Assembly (NCBI RefSeq): GCF_005405925.1
Contig: NZ_BJHV01000001.1
Span: forward strand, 1,550,001 to 1,614,000
Direction: 5' to 3'
From: Streptomyces antimycoticus
GTDB taxonomy: Bacteria; Actinomycetota; Actinomycetes; Streptomycetales; Streptomycetaceae
DNA: 64,000 bases
Notes under the pieces: generated by a model
Told to the model about the DNA's origin: nothing
What the model saw: only the letters and a program-made list of their open reading frames with translations
Database searches by the model: none
Part shown: piece by piece, positions 18,509 through 27,800 of the stretch
Numbering within the stretch: the stretch's first letter is position 1
Layout: each line of letters opens with the position of its first letter
Program-made: the position numbers and the translations under genes

Positions 18509-19149
18509 TGCGTTGCTCCCTCGGCGATGCGCAGGTCGGTCCGGGTGCGCACGGCCGCCCCGATGACCGCCCGCAGCGCGTCGGCGGACATGGCGGCGGG
18601 CAGTGCGGGTTCGGCACGGTCCACGACCTGTTCGGGCGCGTACGGGAGGTGGACGAAGCCGCCGCGCAGGGCGGGCCGCTCGGTGGCGATGAGATGGGCC
18701 AGGCCGTAGAAGACGTGGTTGCACACAAAGGTCCCGGCCGTCTGCGAGACGGCGGCCGGAATCCCGGCCTCGCGGACGGCCGCGACACACGCCTTGACGG
18801 GCAGGGAGGCGAAGTAGGCGGCGGGGCCGCCCTCGATGACCGGTTCGTCGATGGGCCGGCGTCCGGCGTTGTCGGGTATGCGGGCGTCGTCCACGTTGAT
18901 CGCGACCCGCTCGACGGTGACATTGGGGCGCCCGCCGGCCTGGCCCACGCACAGCACCAGATCGGGGTCGGCCTCCGCCACGGCGGCGGCCAGCTCCTCC
19001 AGCGCGGTGCCGAAGACGCAGGCGAGCTGTATGGCCGTGACCTCGGTGCCGGGCGGCGGATCGGCGGCGACGAGGGAGACGGCCTGCCACGACGGGTTGA
19101 CGTCCGAGCCCGCGAAGGGCTCGAAGCCGGTGAGAAGTACTCGGGTCAC
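18505..19149 (-). CDS. pcp: Pyrrolidone-carboxylate peptidase (pyroglutamyl peptidase I)
   Basis: Cytosolic cysteine peptidase (family C15) that removes N-terminal pyroglutamate from peptides, giving free 5-oxoproline. 214 residues, the usual length. The glycine-rich N-terminus (LLTGFEPFAGSDVNPS) and the catalytic triad are visible: Glu80 (in VTVERVAINVDDAR), Cys143 (in TAGTFVCNHVFYG) and His167 (in GGFVHLPYAPEQ). These match the classical numbering almost exactly. The start is GTG 19149, 11 bp after the DUF979 stop; the stop overlaps the DUF2891 start. Neighbouring putative transporter genes and the nearby pxpABC genes fit a pathway in which peptides are trimmed and the released pyroglutamate is opened to glutamate. 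Confidence 0.95.
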   Translation of the reverse strand: MTRVLLTGFEPFAGSDVNPSWQAVSLVAADPPPGTEVTAIQLACVFGTALEELAAAVAEADPDLVLCVGQAGGRPNVTVERVAINVDDARIPDNAGRRPIDEPVIEGGPAAYFASLPVKACVAAVREAGIPAAVSQTAGTFVCNHVFYGLAHLIATERPALRGGFVHLPYAPEQVVDRAEPALPAAMSADALRAVIGAAVRTRTDLRIAEGATH

Positions 19150-19160
19150 AGCGGCCCCCT

Positions 19161-20129
19161 TCAGAAGGCGAAGAGCGAGATGATGGCGATGTTGCAGACC
19201 AGCAGCGCACCGGCGGTGGGGATCTGGGCCTTGATGGGCCCGTACTGGTCCTTGAGTTCCAGCAGCGCGGCGGGCACCAGGTTGAAGTTGGCGGCCATGG
19301 GGGTCACGAGCGTGCCGCAGAAGCCGGCCAGCATGCCGACGGCGAGGACGACGGGCGGATCCCCGTGCATCTGCTGGATGAGCACGGGCCAGCCGATGGC
19401 GGCGGTCATCACCGGGAAGGCGGCGAAGGCGTTGCCCATGATGATGGTGAACAGGGCCATTCCGACGCAGTAGACGGCCACGGCGATGTACTTCTGGCCG
19501 TCCGGCAGCAGCTGCTCGGTGATCTTGCCGACCTGGGTGCCGACCCCGGCCACCTGGAAGATGGAGCCGAGCACGGCGAGCAGTTGGGGCAGCAGCAGCG
19601 CCCAGCCCATGGACTCCAGCAGGCTCCGGCCGGCGTGCAGGGGCACCGAGGGCCGCCGCTCGCGCACCACGACCATGGCGACCAGCAGCCCGACGATCGC
19701 GCCGAAGCCGAGGCCGAGGATGGTCTCGCTGCCCTCCTCCAGGACCGGTTGGCCCCCGATGTGCCAGTGCTTGACGGCCGAGGCGCAGACGACGGCGACC
19801 AGCGGGATGGTGAGCGCCGGGACGAACAGTTTGCTGCCGAGCCGGGCGGCCGTGGCGACGCGCTGCTCGGTCGTGGTGGTGCGTGGCACACCACGCCCGG
19901 TGAGCGGGAAGCCGCCGAGGCAGACCATGGCGAGGACGGCGACGCCCAGCGGTTCGGCCGGGGCCTTCTTCTCCACCACCCAGCTGCTGTAGAAGAAGCA
20001 GCCGCCGAGCAGCCCCCAGAAGGCGGCCGAGCCAAGGCGCTTGGGGTTGCTGCGGTCGACAGCCATCTGGGCGGCCATGGCGAGGAAGACGGCGCCGACG
20101 AGCCAGTAGAACCACTCCGCCTTGATCAC
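19161..20129 (-). CDS. DUF979 membrane protein (putative 5-oxoproline transporter subunit)
   Basis: 322 residues with about nine to ten hydrophobic segments, for example WFYWLVGAVFLAMAAQMAV at the N-terminus and ALLVCNIAIISLFAF at the C-terminus. This is an integral membrane protein of the DUF979 family, which is found almost always next to DUF969. The start is GTG 20129, overlapping the DUF969 stop by GTGA, so the two are translationally coupled. Family pairing and the downstream pcp gene suggest the two proteins form a permease for pyroglutamate or a related small acid; this is inference from gene neighbourhood. Confidence 0.88.
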   Translation of the reverse strand: MIKAEWFYWLVGAVFLAMAAQMAVDRSNPKRLGSAAFWGLLGGCFFYSSWVVEKKAPAEPLGVAVLAMVCLGGFPLTGRGVPRTTTTEQRVATAARLGSKLFVPALTIPLVAVVCASAVKHWHIGGQPVLEEGSETILGLGFGAIVGLLVAMVVVRERRPSVPLHAGRSLLESMGWALLLPQLLAVLGSIFQVAGVGTQVGKITEQLLPDGQKYIAVAVYCVGMALFTIIMGNAFAAFPVMTAAIGWPVLIQQMHGDPPVVLAVGMLAGFCGTLVTPMAANFNLVPAALLELKDQYGPIKAQIPTAGALLVCNIAIISLFAF

Positions 20130-20848
20130 TTGGCTTCCTCCGCGGTGCGGCTGCCCTCGGCAGCGGATCGGCCGCCGGGGGCGGCGAGGTCGTGGTCCAG
20201 GGAGCGGTCCAGGCGCAGCAGCCGGAAGCCGTGGATGAGGAAGGCGCAGACGGCGGTGGGGATGGCCCACAGCGCAAGCTGCAGCGGCTCCAGATGGGTG
20301 TGGTAGGTGGTGTTGACGAATCCGGTGATCAGCAGGATCGAGCCGATGGCCAGGAAGCAGTCCTCGCCGAAGAACAGCCCGACCGTGTCGGCGCTGGCGG
20401 AGTACGAGCGAACGCGCTCGCGGACCCGCTCGGGCAGCGGGCCGTGGCGGCGTTCCGCGGCGCCCTCGGCCATCGGCGCGACCATGGGCCGCACGCTCTG
20501 GGCCGGGCCGCCGATGCTGGTGAGGCCGAGCGCGGCGGTGAGCTGGCGCAACGCCAGGTAGAGGGCGAGGAACCGGCCGGTGGTGAGCTTGCCGAGCCGC
20601 CCGATGAGGGTCCGGGCCTGTTCCTGGAGGCCGTTGCGCTCCAGGAGGCCGATCACGGGCAGGGTGATGACGAAGATCGTCACCGAGCGGCTGGAGGCGA
20701 AGCCGTCGCCGAAGGCCGCCAGGATCTCCTGGGGCGAGAGCTTGGCCAGCAGTCCGGTGGCGATGCCGGCGACCCCCACCACCAGCAACGGGTTGCGTCG
20801 TGTGGCGAAGCCGAGGATCACCACGAGGACGCCAAGGAGAACGATCAT
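20126..20848 (-). CDS. DUF969 membrane protein (putative transporter subunit)
   Basis: 240 residues, starting ATG 20848 with MIVLLGVLVVILGFATRR. Multiple hydrophobic segments show an inner-membrane location, and the last 30 or so residues are polar and cytosolic. Conserved-looking motifs include TRRNPLLVVGVAG, GLTSIGGPAQ and FFGEDCFLAIGSILL. DUF969 is the constant partner of DUF979. It is the first gene of the operon DUF969-DUF979-pcp-DUF2891. Its upstream region carries one near-perfect and one half copy of the palindrome found before pxpA, so the GntR-family regulator next door probably controls it. Confidence 0.88.
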   Translation of the reverse strand: MIVLLGVLVVILGFATRRNPLLVVGVAGIATGLLAKLSPQEILAAFGDGFASSRSVTIFVITLPVIGLLERNGLQEQARTLIGRLGKLTTGRFLALYLALRQLTAALGLTSIGGPAQSVRPMVAPMAEGAAERRHGPLPERVRERVRSYSASADTVGLFFGEDCFLAIGSILLITGFVNTTYHTHLEPLQLALWAIPTAVCAFLIHGFRLLRLDRSLDHDLAAPGGRSAAEGSRTAEEAK

Positions 20849-20912
20849 GCGTCCCGCCTTCCGCGCAGAAGGACCTCACGGGGGCGTGAGGAGAGTGCAC
20901 CGGAGGCTAGGC

Positions 20913-20934
20913 GTTCGTTCAACGATCCGACAAG
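20913..20934. promoter_or_regulatory. Operator-like site upstream of DUF969
   Basis: Read on the minus strand this is CTTGTCGGATCGTTGAACGAAC. It matches the site before pxpA (21889-21910) at 20 of 22 positions. The core GTTCGTTCAACGATC is an imperfect inverted repeat. It lies 65-86 bp upstream of the DUF969 start. Confidence 0.7.
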
Positions 20935-20960
20935 AGCCTGAAACGAACTTGTTCCGGCTC

Positions 20961-20975
20961 CGTCGGATCGTTTAC
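20961..20975. promoter_or_regulatory. Half-operator between gntR and DUF969
   Basis: CGTCGGATCGTTTAC repeats the left half of the 21889-21910 site (TGTCGGATCGTTCAAC). It sits just beyond the gntR stop codon and about 30 bp from the 20913 site, which could allow cooperative binding. Confidence 0.45.
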
Positions 20976-20988
20976 CGCTGGGAAACCT

Positions 20989-21810
20989 TTATCGCCGGGA
21001 CATCTTCCGCCCGTAGGCATCGGCCAACTGCCCCTGGGAATCGTCCAGATAGGAGGCGAGCAGCCGCTCCGCCTCCACCGCGTCGCCGCTCTGCAGCACC
21101 TCGAGGATCTGGCGGTTGCGCACCAGATAGGGGGCGTGGAAGCGGCGGGGGTCGGCCATGACATGGAAGACCAGCCGGAGCTCGGCCAGCACCCCGCGCA
21201 TGAGTTCGTCCGCGCGGGGACTTCCGGCGAGGGAGACGATCGCCTGATGGAAGCGGATATTGGCGGTGGACAGGTCCTGCCAGGCCCGGTCCCGCGCGGC
21301 ACGCTCGCCCGCCAGGACCGCCGCCTCGACCGCCTGGACCGCGTAGGGCGGCTCACCCAGGCCGCGCACCGTCGCGCATTCGACGAGCCGGCGCACGCGG
21401 TAGATGTCATTGAGGTCGTCGACCGTGACGACGCGGACGAACACCCCGCGATTCAGCTCGTGCACCAGCAGCCGCTCATGGGTCAGCAGGCGGAAGGCCT
21501 CGCGGAGGGTGTTGCGCGAAACGCCGAGCGCGCCGCCCACGCTGTCCTCGGACAGCCGGGTGCCGGGTGGGAAGAATCCCTCGGCGATGCGGTCGCGCAG
21601 GATGTCCGCGACGCGCTCCGCCGTGCTGGTGCGCCCCAGCAGGGCCCGGTCGGCCTCGAGCCCGGCGGCGAGACCGGAGACCTGGGGGTACCCGGCCGCC
21701 TCCGGCACCCCCGCCGTCTCCGGCGTCTCCGGCATCCCCGGCGACTCGTCCGACGATTCCCCCGACGATTCGCCGGACTGGCGATTTACTCCTTTTGTCC
21801 CGTTCGCCAC
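20989..21810 (-). CDS. GntR-family (FadR/FCD) transcriptional regulator
   Basis: 273 residues from GTG 21810, which has an AGGGG site; a TTG at 21858 is a weaker alternative. The first 50 or so residues are a Ser/Glu/Pro-rich disordered tail. Next is a winged helix (about 60-130: STAERVADILRDRIAEGFFPPG, then SVGGALGVSRNTLREAFRLL), which is the GntR DNA-binding pattern. The C-terminal half is an all-helical FCD ligand-binding domain (NDIYRVRRLVE, STANIRFHQAIVSLAG, RNRQILEVLQSGDAVEAE). It stands between the DUF969 operon and the divergent pxpABC genes, both of which have matching palindromes upstream. It is therefore the likely local regulator, with 5-oxoproline or glutamate as candidate ligand (inference). 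Confidence 0.93.
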   Translation of the reverse strand: MANGTKGVNRQSGESSGESSDESPGMPETPETAGVPEAAGYPQVSGLAAGLEADRALLGRTSTAERVADILRDRIAEGFFPPGTRLSEDSVGGALGVSRNTLREAFRLLTHERLLVHELNRGVFVRVVTVDDLNDIYRVRRLVECATVRGLGEPPYAVQAVEAAVLAGERAARDRAWQDLSTANIRFHQAIVSLAGSPRADELMRGVLAELRLVFHVMADPRRFHAPYLVRNRQILEVLQSGDAVEAERLLASYLDDSQGQLADAYGRKMSRR

Positions 21811-21888
21811 ATCAGCCCCTGTTCGGTGTCTCGTTCGTCCCGTATAGCGAGAAGTCAAGCCCAGAAACCGTTACCGGACAACAGACAT

Positions 21889-21910
21889 CTTGTCGGATCG
21901 TTCAACGATC
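21889..21910. promoter_or_regulatory. Palindromic operator in gntR-pxpA intergenic region
   Basis: CTTGTCGGATCGTTCAACGATC contains the perfect 15-bp inverted repeat GATCGTT-C-AACGATC (21896-21910). It lies 62 bp before the pxpA ATG and 79 bp before the gntR start. It is a candidate site for the GntR regulator, suited to control both genes. Confidence 0.75.
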
Positions 21911-21971
21911 GCTTACCTTGTGATGCCATCCATGGCCCCTCACGTATCCCCCACGCCCCGAACGGACGGAT

Positions 21972-22751
21972 ATGACCGCATCCTTGGCGAACCTGTCCAT
22001 CGATCTCAACGCCGACCTCGGCGAGGGGTTCGGCCGCTGGGAGCTCACCGACGACGAGGCCCTGCTGTCCATCGTCACCAGCGCCAATGTCGCCTGTGGC
22101 TTCCACGCCGGGGACCCCTCGACCATGCGCCGGGTGTGCGAGCTGGCCGCCGAGCACGGGGTGCGCATCGGGGCCCAGGTCTCCTACCGGGACCTGGCCG
22201 GTTTCGGGCGGCGCAGCATGGACGTCCCGCCGCGGGAGCTGACCGACGAGATCGCCTATCAGATCGGCGCGCTGGAAATCTTCGCCCGCGCCGCCGGGGC
22301 GCGGGTGCACTACGTCAAGCCGCATGGCGCGCTCTACAACCGCAGCGTGCACGACGAGGCGCAGGCCGCCGCCGTGGTCGAGGGCGTCCGGCTGGCCGAC
22401 GGGGGTCCGCTGCCGGTGCTGGGGCTGCCCGGGTCCCGGCTGCACGAGGCGGCCCGCGCGGCCGGGCTGCCGGTGATCGCCGAGGCGTTCGCCGACCGCG
22501 CCTACACCGCCGCCGGAACCCTCGTACCGCGCGGCGAGCCCGGTGCCGTGGTCCACGACCCGGACACGGTGGTCAAGCGCGCCCTCGGCTTCGCCCGGGA
22601 CCGCGCGGTGACCTCGATCGACGGACAGCGCATCGAGGTGGACGTGCGCTCGCTGTGCGTCCACGGCGACACCCCCGGCGCCGCCGACCTCGCCCGCCGG
22701 GTGCGCAGCGAGCTGACGGCCACCGGAGTGCGCGTGGCGGCGTTCACATGA
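21972..22751 (+). CDS. pxpA: 5-oxoprolinase subunit PxpA (LamB/YcsF)
   Basis: 259 residues, usual length. Subunit of the ATP-dependent, prokaryotic PxpABC 5-oxoprolinase that converts 5-oxoproline to glutamate in the cytosol. Family motifs are clear: SIDLNADLGEGFG near the N-terminus, NVACGFHAGDP (about 39-49), YVKPHGALYN (about 113-122) and CVHGDTPGA near the C-terminus. The start is ATG 21972. The stop overlaps the pxpB start by ATGA, so the three genes are coupled. The promoter region contains the palindromic operator at 21889-21910. Confidence 0.96.
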   Translation: MTASLANLSIDLNADLGEGFGRWELTDDEALLSIVTSANVACGFHAGDPSTMRRVCELAAEHGVRIGAQVSYRDLAGFGRRSMDVPPRELTDEIAYQIGALEIFARAAGARVHYVKPHGALYNRSVHDEAQAAAVVEGVRLADGGPLPVLGLPGSRLHEAARAAGLPVIAEAFADRAYTAAGTLVPRGEPGAVVHDPDTVVKRALGFARDRAVTSIDGQRIEVDVRSLCVHGDTPGAADLARRVRSELTATGVRVAAFT

Positions 22752-23416
22752 CCCTGCGGTCCCTGCCTGTCGGCGAGCACGGGCTGCTCATCGAGGTCGA
22801 CAGCGGCGAGGCGGCCGAGGCACTCCACGCCGAGCTGCTGCGCCGCGCCGCCGCGCGGAAGCTGCCCGCCGTACGCGAGATCGTGCCCGCCGCCCGCACC
22901 GTGTTCCTCGACGGGCTCGCCGATCCCGGGCGGCTCGCCGCCGAGCTGCCCGGCTGGCGGATACCGCCGCTGGACCGCGGCGACAGCGAGATCGTCGAGG
23001 TGTCCGTGCGCTACGACGGGCCCGATCTGGCCGAGGTCGCGAAGCGGTGGGGGGTGACGCCCGAGGAAGCCGTAAGGATTCACTCGGGCACCGAGTTCCG
23101 GGTGGCCTTCTGCGGCTTCGCGCCCGGCTTCGGCTATCTGACGGGGCTGCCCGAGCGGTTCCATGTGCCGCGCCATGCGACGCCCAGGACCCGGGTGCCG
23201 GTCGGCTCGGTGGCCCTCGCGGGCGGGTACACGGGCGTCTATCCGCGCTCGTCCCCCGGCGGCTGGCAGCTCATCGGCACCACGGACGCCGTGCTGTGGG
23301 ACGCCGCGCGGGAACCGGCGGCGCTCTTCACCCCCGGCACCCGTGTCCGCTTCATCCCGGTACCGGGTACGGCGGGCCCGGCGCCGGGCCCGCCCCCGGA
23401 AGGGACGGCGCCATGA
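22748..23416 (+). CDS. pxpB: 5-oxoprolinase subunit PxpB (KipI-like)
   Basis: 222 residues, ATG 22748 overlapping the pxpA stop. The KipI/allophanate hydrolase subunit 1 family is recognised from GEHGLLIEV at the N-terminus, AFCGFAPGFGYLTGLP, PRHATPRTRVPVGSVALAGG and YPRSSPGGWQLIGTT. With PxpC it forms the part of the complex proposed to phosphorylate 5-oxoproline, and PxpA completes hydrolysis. The C-terminal 20 or so residues are Pro/Gly-rich and variable. Confidence 0.95.
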   Translation: MTLRSLPVGEHGLLIEVDSGEAAEALHAELLRRAAARKLPAVREIVPAARTVFLDGLADPGRLAAELPGWRIPPLDRGDSEIVEVSVRYDGPDLAEVAKRWGVTPEEAVRIHSGTEFRVAFCGFAPGFGYLTGLPERFHVPRHATPRTRVPVGSVALAGGYTGVYPRSSPGGWQLIGTTDAVLWDAAREPAALFTPGTRVRFIPVPGTAGPAPGPPPEGTAP

Positions 23417-24324
23417 CCGACAGCGCCTTCGTCGTCGTCCGGCCGGGAGCCCTGACCACCGTCCAGGACCTGGGCCGCGTCGGCCATGCCCATCTCGGGG
23501 TGCCCCGCTCGGGTGCGCTCGACCAGCCCGCCCACCGGCTCGCCAACCGCCTGGTGGGCAACACCGAAGGGGCCGCGACCCTGGAGACCACGCTGACCGG
23601 GTGTGCGGTGCGGCTGCGCCGCCCGGCGACGGTCGCGGTCACCGGCGCGCCCTGCCCGGTCACGGTCGACGGCCGCCCCGTCGCGTGGGGAGCGGCCGTA
23701 CGGGTGCCGACGGGCGCGCTCCTGGAGGCCGGGACCGCCGCCCAAGGGGTCCGCAGCTATGTGGCGTTCGACGGTGGTGTCGAGGCCGAGCCGGTGCTCG
23801 GCAGCCGGGCCACGGATGTGCTCTCCGGGCTGGGCCCGGCGCCGCTCGTGGACGGCGCGGTGCTGCGGCTCGGGCCGCCGGGCGGGCCCGCGCCCGGTGT
23901 GGACGGGGTGCCGCATCGGGGCGTCGCACCGCAACTGGTGCTTCCCGTGGTGCTCGGCCCGCGCGACGACTGGTTCACCCCGGCGGGGCTGCGCACCCTC
24001 GCCACCGGGGAGTTCCGGGTCTCGGCCGCGAGCAACCGGATCGGTCTGCGCACCGAGGGCCCTTCGCTGGAACGGGCGAAGGACGGTGAGCTGGCCAGTG
24101 AGGGGATGGCGCTCGGCGCGCTCCAAGTCCCGCCGGACGGACGGCCGGTGCTCTTTCTCGCCGACCATCCGACGACCGGCGGCTACCCGGTGGTGGGCGT
24201 CGTGCCGGAGCCGTATCTGGCCGCCGCCGCGCAGGCCGTCCCCGGCACCCCGGTGCGGTTCACCCCGCTGGGCCGGGTCTCCTGGGGACCGCCTGCGCGG
24301 CGGACCGGCGTGGGCGGCCCCTAA
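23413..24324 (+). CDS. pxpC: 5-oxoprolinase subunit PxpC (KipA-like)
   Basis: 303 residues, ATG 23413 overlapping the pxpB stop by ATGA. The KipA/allophanate hydrolase subunit 2 family is shown by VVRPGALTTVQDLGR, GVPRSGALDQPAHRLANRLVG, SYVAFDGGVEAEPVLGSRATD, SNRIGLRTEGP and ADHPTTGGYPVVGVV. It is the last gene of the pxpABC operon. The stop is followed by 79 bp and then the end of the convergent WhiB-like gene. Confidence 0.95.
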   Translation: MTDSAFVVVRPGALTTVQDLGRVGHAHLGVPRSGALDQPAHRLANRLVGNTEGAATLETTLTGCAVRLRRPATVAVTGAPCPVTVDGRPVAWGAAVRVPTGALLEAGTAAQGVRSYVAFDGGVEAEPVLGSRATDVLSGLGPAPLVDGAVLRLGPPGGPAPGVDGVPHRGVAPQLVLPVVLGPRDDWFTPAGLRTLATGEFRVSAASNRIGLRTEGPSLERAKDGELASEGMALGALQVPPDGRPVLFLADHPTTGGYPVVGVVPEPYLAAAAQAVPGTPVRFTPLGRVSWGPPARRTGVGGP

Positions 24325-24403
24325 GAGCCGCCCGGCGGGTCTTCGCGGGCCCCGCGGCGGCGGCCGCTGATGTGACCAGGCGCGAAGATTCGCCGGACAG
24401 GCC

Positions 24404-24670
24404 CTAGCGGGCCCGCCGAGCGCCGATCCGCTCCCTGCGCTGCACCTTGCGGCGCAGGGCGCGGCGCTCCTCCTCGCCGACGCCGCCCCAGACCCCGTGG
24501 GTCATCCCGGTCTCCAGCGCGTACTCCAGGCATTCCTGGATCACCGGACAGCGGTGGCAGACCTCCTTGGCCCGCGCCTCCTGCTGCTGGGCCGCCGGGC
24601 CCGCCACCCCCACCGGGAAGAACAGCTCCGGGTCCTCGTGCGTGCATTCGGCCTTCTGCCACCAGGCCAT
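24404..24670 (-). CDS. WhiB-family (Wbl) iron-sulfur regulator
   Basis: 88 residues, ATG 24670. Four cysteines at 9, 38, 41 and 47 give the C-x28-C-x2-C-x5-C spacing that binds the [4Fe-4S] cluster of Wbl proteins. The GVWGG turn follows at about 59-63, then a basic C-terminal tail (RRKVQRRERIGARRAR) that contacts DNA. Wbl proteins usually act by binding the primary sigma factor. The N-terminus (MAWWQKAECTHEDPELFFPVG) is close to the WblE/WhiB1 type but not identical, so it is likely a paralogue. There is no obvious functional tie to its neighbours. Confidence 0.95.
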   Translation of the reverse strand: MAWWQKAECTHEDPELFFPVGVAGPAAQQQEARAKEVCHRCPVIQECLEYALETGMTHGVWGGVGEEERRALRRKVQRRERIGARRAR

Positions 24671-24876
24671 GGCTGCCCCTTCCGTGAACGACGGTGCTGA
24701 AAGTCGCCCGCCGTCGGGCTCACACGCATGGCTGGCGAGCGGGCGCCGCCCGGGAATCATGCGGGCGCGTCCTAGCGGGCTTTGATATGGGTCGGGTTTC
24801 CGATCGCGGCGGCGGCAAACGGATCCGAACGCGCCATGCCTCACATCGGGTTTCCTCGGTGAGCCCCTGGGCGGCC

Positions 24877-27800
24877 TCAGCCCGTCCCCGGGGTCGTCAG
24901 TTCCGCCGGGCCGTAACCGCCGCCGCCCGGGGTGTGGACGACCAGGACGTCCCCCACCCCGACGTCCGCCGCGTCGCGGCCCTCCAGGCGGTCCACCGAA
25001 CCGTCGGCGCGCTCGATCAGATTCGCGCCCAGCGCGCCCGGTTCGCCACCCGCCATGCCGTACGGGGGCACCCGGCGGTGGCCGGTGAGGAGGGCGACGG
25101 TCATCGGCTCCAGGAAGCGGATGCGGCGGGTGACGCCGTGACCGCCGCGCCAGTGGCCGTGGCCGCCGCTGTCCCGGCGGATCGCGAAGCTCTCCACCCG
25201 CACCGGATAGCGCCACTCCAGCACCTCGGGGTCGGTCAGCCGGGAGTTGGTCATATGGGTCTGTACGGCGTCCGCGCCGTCGAAGCCGTCTCCCGCGCCG
25301 GAGCCGCCGGCGACCGTCTCGTAGTACTGGACGCGGTCATTGCCGAAGGTGACGTTGTTCATCGTGCCGGAGCCCTCGGCCTGGACACCCAGGGCCGCGT
25401 ACAGGGCGCCCGTGACGGCCTGGGAGGTCTCGACGTTCCCGGCGACCGTGGCGGCCGGGAAGACGGGCGCCAGCATGGAGCCCTCGGGGATGCGGACCTC
25501 GAGGGGCTTCAGGCAGCCGCTGTTGAGCGGGATGTCCTCGGCGACCAGCGTCCGGAAGACATAGAGCACGGCCGCCATCACCACCGAGCTCGGCGCGTTG
25601 TCGTTGCCCGGCCGCTGGGGCGAGGTGCCGGTGAAGTCCAGGAGGGCGCCGCGCGCCGTGCGGTCCACCGTAAGGGTGACGTGAATGACCGCTCCGCTGT
25701 CGGTCTCGTAGCGGTACGAGCCGTCGCTGAGGCCGGTCACGATGCGGCGCACGGACTCCTCGGCGTTGTCCTGGACGTGGCCCATATAGGCGTGCACGAC
25801 ATCGAGACCGAACTGCCCGATCATCCGGCGCAGTTCCTGGATGCCCTTCTCGTTGGCGGCGATCTGGGCGCGCAGATCGGCGAGGTTGGCGTCCGGGGCG
25901 CGGGACGGATACGGCCCGCCGGTCAGCAGCTCACGGGTCTCCCGCTCGCGCAGCGCCCCGTCCCGTACCAGCAGCCAGTTGTCGAAGAGGACGCCCTCCT
26001 CCTGGATGGTGCGGCTGAAGGCGGGCATGGAGCCGGGGGTGATACCGCCGATCTCGGCGTGGTGGCCGCGCGAGGCGACGAGGAAGAGCAGTTCGTCCCC
26101 CGCCTCGTCGAAGACCGGGCTGACCACGGTGACATCCGGCAGGTGGGTGCCTCCGTGGTACGGGTCGTTGATCGCGTACACATCGCCGGGCCGCATCGTG
26201 TCCCCGTTGCGCCGCAGCACCTCCTTGATGGACTCGCCCATGGAGCCCAGGTGCACCGGGATATGCGGGGCGTTGGCGATGAGATTGCCCTCGGCGTCGA
26301 AGAGGGCGCAGGAGAAGTCGAGCCGTTCCTTGATGTTTACGGAGTGGGCGGTGTGTTCCAGGCGCACGCCCATCTGTTCGGCGATGGCCATGAAGAGGCT
26401 GTTGAAGACCTCCAGCATCACGGGGTCCACCTCGGTGCCGACCGCGGTGGTGCTCGGCCGCGGCCGGACGCGGGTGAGCAGCAGATGGCCGCCTTCGCCC
26501 GCGGTGGCCTGCCAGCCGGGGTCGACCACGGTGGTGGCGTCCTCCTCGGCGATGATCGCGGGCCCGGTGACCCGGTCCGACGGGCGCATACGGCCGCGCT
26601 CGTACAGCGCCGTCCGCTGCCATCGCCCTTCCGCGAACATCCTTGCGGTCGTCACGGGCGCCAGTTCGCCCTCCCTCGGCGGCCGTTCCACGGCATGGCC
26701 GCCGGTGGGCCCGGACGCGCCGACCGCCTCGACCGACACCGCCTCCACGACCAGCGGCTTGTCCATGGTGAAGGCGTAGCGCTCGCGGTGTGCCCGGACG
26801 AAGTCCTCGGTCATCGCAGGGACGGAGCCCAGTGGGACGGGGATGCTGGAGTCGGTGCCCGCGTACCGCAGATGGACCCGGGCGACGGTGTCCAGGGTGT
26901 CCTCCGGGACGCCGTCCGCGAGCAGTTCGTCGCGGGTCTGGCCGGCCAGCCGCCCGCACAGCTCGCGCACCCGCGGCAGCGTCTCCTCGCCCAGCTCCGC
27001 CTCGACGGCCTGCTCGCGCATGGCGGTGGCGTCGGCCACCCCGATGCCGTACGCGGAGAGCACCCCGGCGAGCGGCGGCACGATCACCGTGCCGATGCCG
27101 AGCGCGTCGGCGACCGCGCAGGCGTGCTGGCCGCCCGCGCCACCGAAGCTGGTGAGCGCATAGCGGGTGACATCGCGGCCGCGCTGGACGGAGATCTTCT
27201 TGACCGCGTTGGCCATATTGAGCACCGCGATGTCCAGGAAGCCCGCCGCGGCCTCCTCCGGTCCGCGCCGGTCGCCGGTCGACTCCGCGATCTCCTCGGC
27301 GAGCGCGGCGAAGCGCTCCCGGACCGTCGCCGCGTCCAGCGGCCGGTCGGCGTGCGGGCCGAAGACGGCCGGGAAGTGGTCCGGCTGGATCCGGCCGAGC
27401 ATCACATTCGCGTCGGTCACGGTCAGCGGGCCGCCGCGCCGGTAGCAGGCGGGCCGGGGACGGCTCCGGCCGAGTCCGGCCCCACCCGATAGCGCCGGCC
27501 GTCGAAGTGGAGCACCGAACCGCCGCCCGCCGCCACGGTGTGGATGTTCATCATCGGGGCACGCATCCGCACCCCCGCGACCTCGGTACCGAAGACGCGC
27601 TCGAACTCGCCCGCGTAGTGCGAGACATCGGTCGAGGTGCCGCCCATGTCGAAGCCGATGACGCGGTCGTGTCCGGCCTCGCCGGAGGAGCGCGCCATGC
27701 CCACCACACCGCCCGCCGGTCCGGACAGCACCGCGTCCTTGCCCCGGAAGTGCGCGGCCTCCCGCAGCCCTCCGTTGGACTGCATGAACATCAGCCGGAT

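Noticed and set aside
24694..27492. 932-codon plus-strand frame over the 5-oxoprolinase
   Set aside because: The opposite strand encodes clear HyuB motifs; this is a codon-bias shadow.
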